DNA of 6,685 nucleotides from Candidatus Methanophagales archaeon ANME-1-THS (lineage in GTDB: Archaea; Halobacteriota; Syntropharchaeia; Alkanophagales; Methanospirareceae): assembly GCA_004212135.1 (NCBI GenBank), contig RXIE01000048.1, positions 1-6,685 on the forward strand, in the 5' to 3' direction. The notes below the pieces were generated by a model, which made no database searches, was not told the DNA's origin, and saw only the letters and a list, made by a program, of their open reading frames with translations. The position numbers were made by a program, and so were the translations under genes. Shown piece by piece: positions 4,998-6,685 of this stretch (position 1 is its first letter; the number at the start of each line of letters is the position of its first letter).

Positions 4998-6428
4998 TCA
5001 CCCGCACACCCTCATCACGCCTCTCGCAGCCAGTATGCCGGTAGCCGCTGCATTCACAATGTCTCTCGACAGCCCGGTGCCATCCCCGGCCGCAAAGAGG
5101 TTTTTGACCTTTGTCTCCATATTCCCATCTACTTTTACCCGCATCGCATAGAACTTGATCTCGGGCGCGTAGAGCAACGTTGAATCCGACGCCACCCCGG
5201 GTATAATCTCATTCAATTTCTCTAACCCTTCGATGATATCCATCGTGATTCGGTGCGGCAGAGCCATTGAGATATCGCCGGGCGTAACATCTTGCAAGGT
5301 ATTCTTCACTAAATTCCGCTCTATCCGCTCCCACGTTGACCTCCTTCCTCGTCTCAGGTCGCCCATGCGCTGGATTATCGGCTTTCCCCCACCGATCGTG
5401 GTCGCCAGCTTGGCGATCGAGCGCCCATATTTCGTGGTGTTTTCCAGCGGTTTCGTCAGTTCGATCCTTACGAGGAATGCAAAGTTGGTGTTCTCTGACT
5501 TCTTCGTCTTCATTGAATGCCCATTGACACCGATAAAATCCTCATAGTCTTCCTTAACGACAAATCCACGCTCATTCGTGCAGAAGGTCCGTGTAAAATC
5601 GTCGTAGCGCTTTGTCCGTATATGGAACTTCGGGTCACGGTTTATCTTGGTCACCGGATTCATGGTGATTGCAGGCACTTCCACCCGCACCCCGACATCG
5701 ATACCCGCATATTCTGCTTCGATCCTATGCTTCTTGATCAATTCGTCGACCCATTTCGCACCTACTCGGCCGGGCGCCAGGATGGTACATCCAGCCCGGA
5801 TCGTAGCTCCTCGGTCGGTCATCACGCCTCTGCAGACCCTTGTTACCTTCTCACCCTCGCTCTCCTCTTCTATAAGCAGGTCTGTAACCGCCGTATTGAG
5901 CATAAATTCAATGCCATGCGCCACGAGATCAGTTTTAAACGATTTAATCACATCTTTTGTCTTATCAGAGCCGATATGCCTCTGATTTATCTCGATGAAA
6001 CTGGCACCGACCGAAGCTGCTCGCCGCTTCAGCTCCTCTATATCCGCCTCCGTACCTTTATACAGCTCGTCCGGCATGCCATACTTGAGAAAGACTTGGT
6101 CCACCTCATTCACCAGATGCCATGCCGTGTCAGGATCGCAAAATTCCGTAAGATCACCACCAATGTCCGGTCTGAGATTTAAGGTGCCATCGGACCACGT
6201 TCCCGCACCACCCACACCGCACATGATATTGCAGTCCTCGCAGTGATAGCAATTACCCACCTCCTCGACGAAGCACCGCCGCTCCTCTACATCCCTGCCC
6301 TTCTCTATGACCAGTACTTTTTTCCGCTGATCCTCAGGCTCCACCCATCTTCTCTTTAATTCATGTGCCGCGAATAAGCCCGCAGGACCCGCTCCCACGA
6401 TAATCACATCATAATAATCCTGTTTCAT
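4998..6428 (-). CDS. COG2509-type FAD-dependent dehydrogenase
   Basis: This 476-residue soluble flavoprotein is counted from the ATG at 6428. DVIIVGAGPAGLFAAHEL (GxGxxG at 12-17) and Glu42 in VIEKG form the FAD-binding Rossmann fold. TILAPGR (215-221) is the second nucleotide motif, and FAAGDGTGLSRDIVNAAATG (445-464) is the C-terminal flavin-contact segment. Near the N-terminus, CYHCEDCNIMC places Cys60, 63, 66 and 70 in the CxxCxxCxxxC spacing of a [4Fe-4S] site, followed by GVGGAGTWSDGTLN, a variant of the family's GGAGxxSDGKL. No substrate is known for this group; redox transfer between an Fe-S centre and FAD is inference. A TTG at 6437 would add three residues, but it touches the tRNA 3' end, so the ATG is preferred. 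The DUF131 gene follows, probably in the same transcript. Family call firm, function open. Confidence 0.88.
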   Translation of the reverse strand: MKQDYYDVIIVGAGPAGLFAAHELKRRWVEPEDQRKKVLVIEKGRDVEERRCFVEEVGNCYHCEDCNIMCGVGGAGTWSDGTLNLRPDIGGDLTEFCDPDTAWHLVNEVDQVFLKYGMPDELYKGTEADIEELKRRAASVGASFIEINQRHIGSDKTKDVIKSFKTDLVAHGIEFMLNTAVTDLLIEEESEGEKVTRVCRGVMTDRGATIRAGCTILAPGRVGAKWVDELIKKHRIEAEYAGIDVGVRVEVPAITMNPVTKINRDPKFHIRTKRYDDFTRTFCTNERGFVVKEDYEDFIGVNGHSMKTKKSENTNFAFLVRIELTKPLENTTKYGRSIAKLATTIGGGKPIIQRMGDLRRGRRSTWERIERNLVKNTLQDVTPGDISMALPHRITMDIIEGLEKLNEIIPGVASDSTLLYAPEIKFYAMRVKVDGNMETKVKNLFAAGDGTGLSRDIVNAAATGILAARGVMRVCG

Positions 6429-6437
6429 ACTTACCAA

Positions 6438-6511
6438 CGAGCCGGGAGGGATTTGAACCCTCGGCGGGCAGGTTAAGAGCCTGCTGCTCTGCCTTGCTGA
6501 GCTACCGGCCC
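6438..6511 (-). tRNA. tRNA-Lys (anticodon CTT)
   Basis: The 74-base gene folds fully. The acceptor stem is GGGCCGG with CCGGCTC, including a G2-U71 pair. The D arm is GCTC/GAGC, and the anticodon arm GCAGG-CTCTTAA-CCTGC has anticodon CTT. The variable loop has five bases, and the T arm is GAGGG-TTCAAAT-CCCTC. The discriminator is G, as in archaeal tRNA-Lys, and no CCA is encoded (TTGG follows). There is no intron. A TATA box lies about 28 bases upstream, and the flavoprotein ATG lies nine bases beyond the 3' end. Confidence 0.97.
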
Positions 6512-6534
6512 CACATACAGTTATCTCTATCAGT

Positions 6535-6544
6535 ACTTAAAATT
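6535..6544 (-). promoter_or_regulatory. TATA box of tRNA-Lys
   Basis: On the - strand this reads AATTTTAAGT and centres about 28 bases before the first tRNA base, the standard archaeal distance. No other good box lies between the tRNA and the flavoprotein gene, so this promoter may also serve that gene and the DUF131 gene. Confidence 0.6.
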
Positions 6545-6549
6545 TAGAG

Positions 6550-6685
6550 TCAAAAGTCAAGCAGAGAAAGCTGCCTCCTTTGTACCCTCTCCGGCGCGGG
6601 CTTTACCAGCAGCTCTTCACTCCTCTCCTCCACTCCGCCGCTCGTTTCTGATTTGAGCCTGATAACCCCATATCTTCCACCGCCA
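6550..6685 (-). CDS. C-terminal end of an unidentified protein with a PIP-box-like tail
   Basis: The last 44 codons of a - strand gene run in from the window edge to TGA at 6550. The sequence begins GGGRYGVIRLKSE, passes through a charged, probably disordered stretch (SGGVEERSEELLVKPAPERV), and ends RRQLSLLDF. The final QLSLLDF fits the Qxx(L/I/M)xxF core of PCNA-interacting motifs, which in archaeal replication and repair proteins often lie at the extreme C-terminus. This suggests a clamp-binding DNA enzyme, but too little is present to name it. Frame choice rests on the sensible composition and the stop falling just before the tRNA promoter. The second half of the typical FF pair is missing because the chain ends. 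Confidence 0.55.
   Translation of the reverse strand, partial: GGGRYGVIRLKSETSGGVEERSEELLVKPAPERVQRRQLSLLDF

Noticed and set aside
5517..6182. Long + strand open frame (221 codons) opposite the flavoprotein
   Set aside because: It lies wholly antisense to a well-conserved gene and has His/Cys/Arg-rich shadow composition.
6429..6437. TTG start at 6437 for the flavoprotein
   Set aside because: It directly touches the tRNA 3' end, leaving no leader, and adds only three residues ahead of an ATG. The Rossmann motif is well placed from the ATG.

Overview
The window looks like an archaeal chromosome segment, probably euryarchaeal. The evidence is a TIGR00304/DUF131-type membrane protein (a family I know as archaeal), an archaeal-type adenylosuccinate lyase, a tRNA-Lys gene with no encoded CCA and a G discriminator, and TTTAAG-like TATA boxes about 25-28 nt upstream of likely transcript starts. 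I cannot fix the lineage from sequence alone. An anaerobic methane- or alkane-oxidising archaeon is only a guess from general style.

Left edge (1-1040, + strand): AT-rich accessory DNA. It holds the 3' part of a zinc-ribbon plus PD-(D/E)xK nuclease-like gene (1-687). A broken gene follows (747-1011), whose last segment faintly resembles ParB. Base composition then changes abruptly at purB (1041-2417, +), a complete housekeeping purine gene. T-tracts on both strands between purB and the next, convergent gene suggest termination in both directions.

Middle (2558-4489, - strand): a two-gene operon encodes a chymotrypsin-fold, Nal1-like serine protease with an intact His/Asp/Ser triad (2819-3829). 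Nine bases downstream is an 83-residue protein (2558-2809) that is a free-standing copy of the protease's N-terminal domain. A TATA box and a repeat/palindrome block at the likely transcript start precede the operon. Upstream lies a sparse 0.87-kb stretch. Below the usual ORF-length cut-off it holds a candidate mini-operon: a 55-codon ORF (4322-4489) and, one base later, a 30-residue single-pass membrane peptide (4228-4320) with its own Shine-Dalgarno. A more doubtful 50-codon frame lies at 3977-4129.

Right side (4696-6685, - strand): a likely transcription unit runs from a tRNA-Lys(CTT) gene with a well-placed TATA box, through a COG2509-type FAD-dependent dehydrogenase starting only 9 nt after the tRNA, to the DUF131 membrane protein. 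The window ends in the last 44 codons of another - strand gene, whose extreme C-terminus fits a PCNA-interacting (PIP) box.

The most interesting items are the protease with its stand-alone N-terminal-domain partner, the tiny membrane-peptide operon, and the tRNA/flavoprotein junction.
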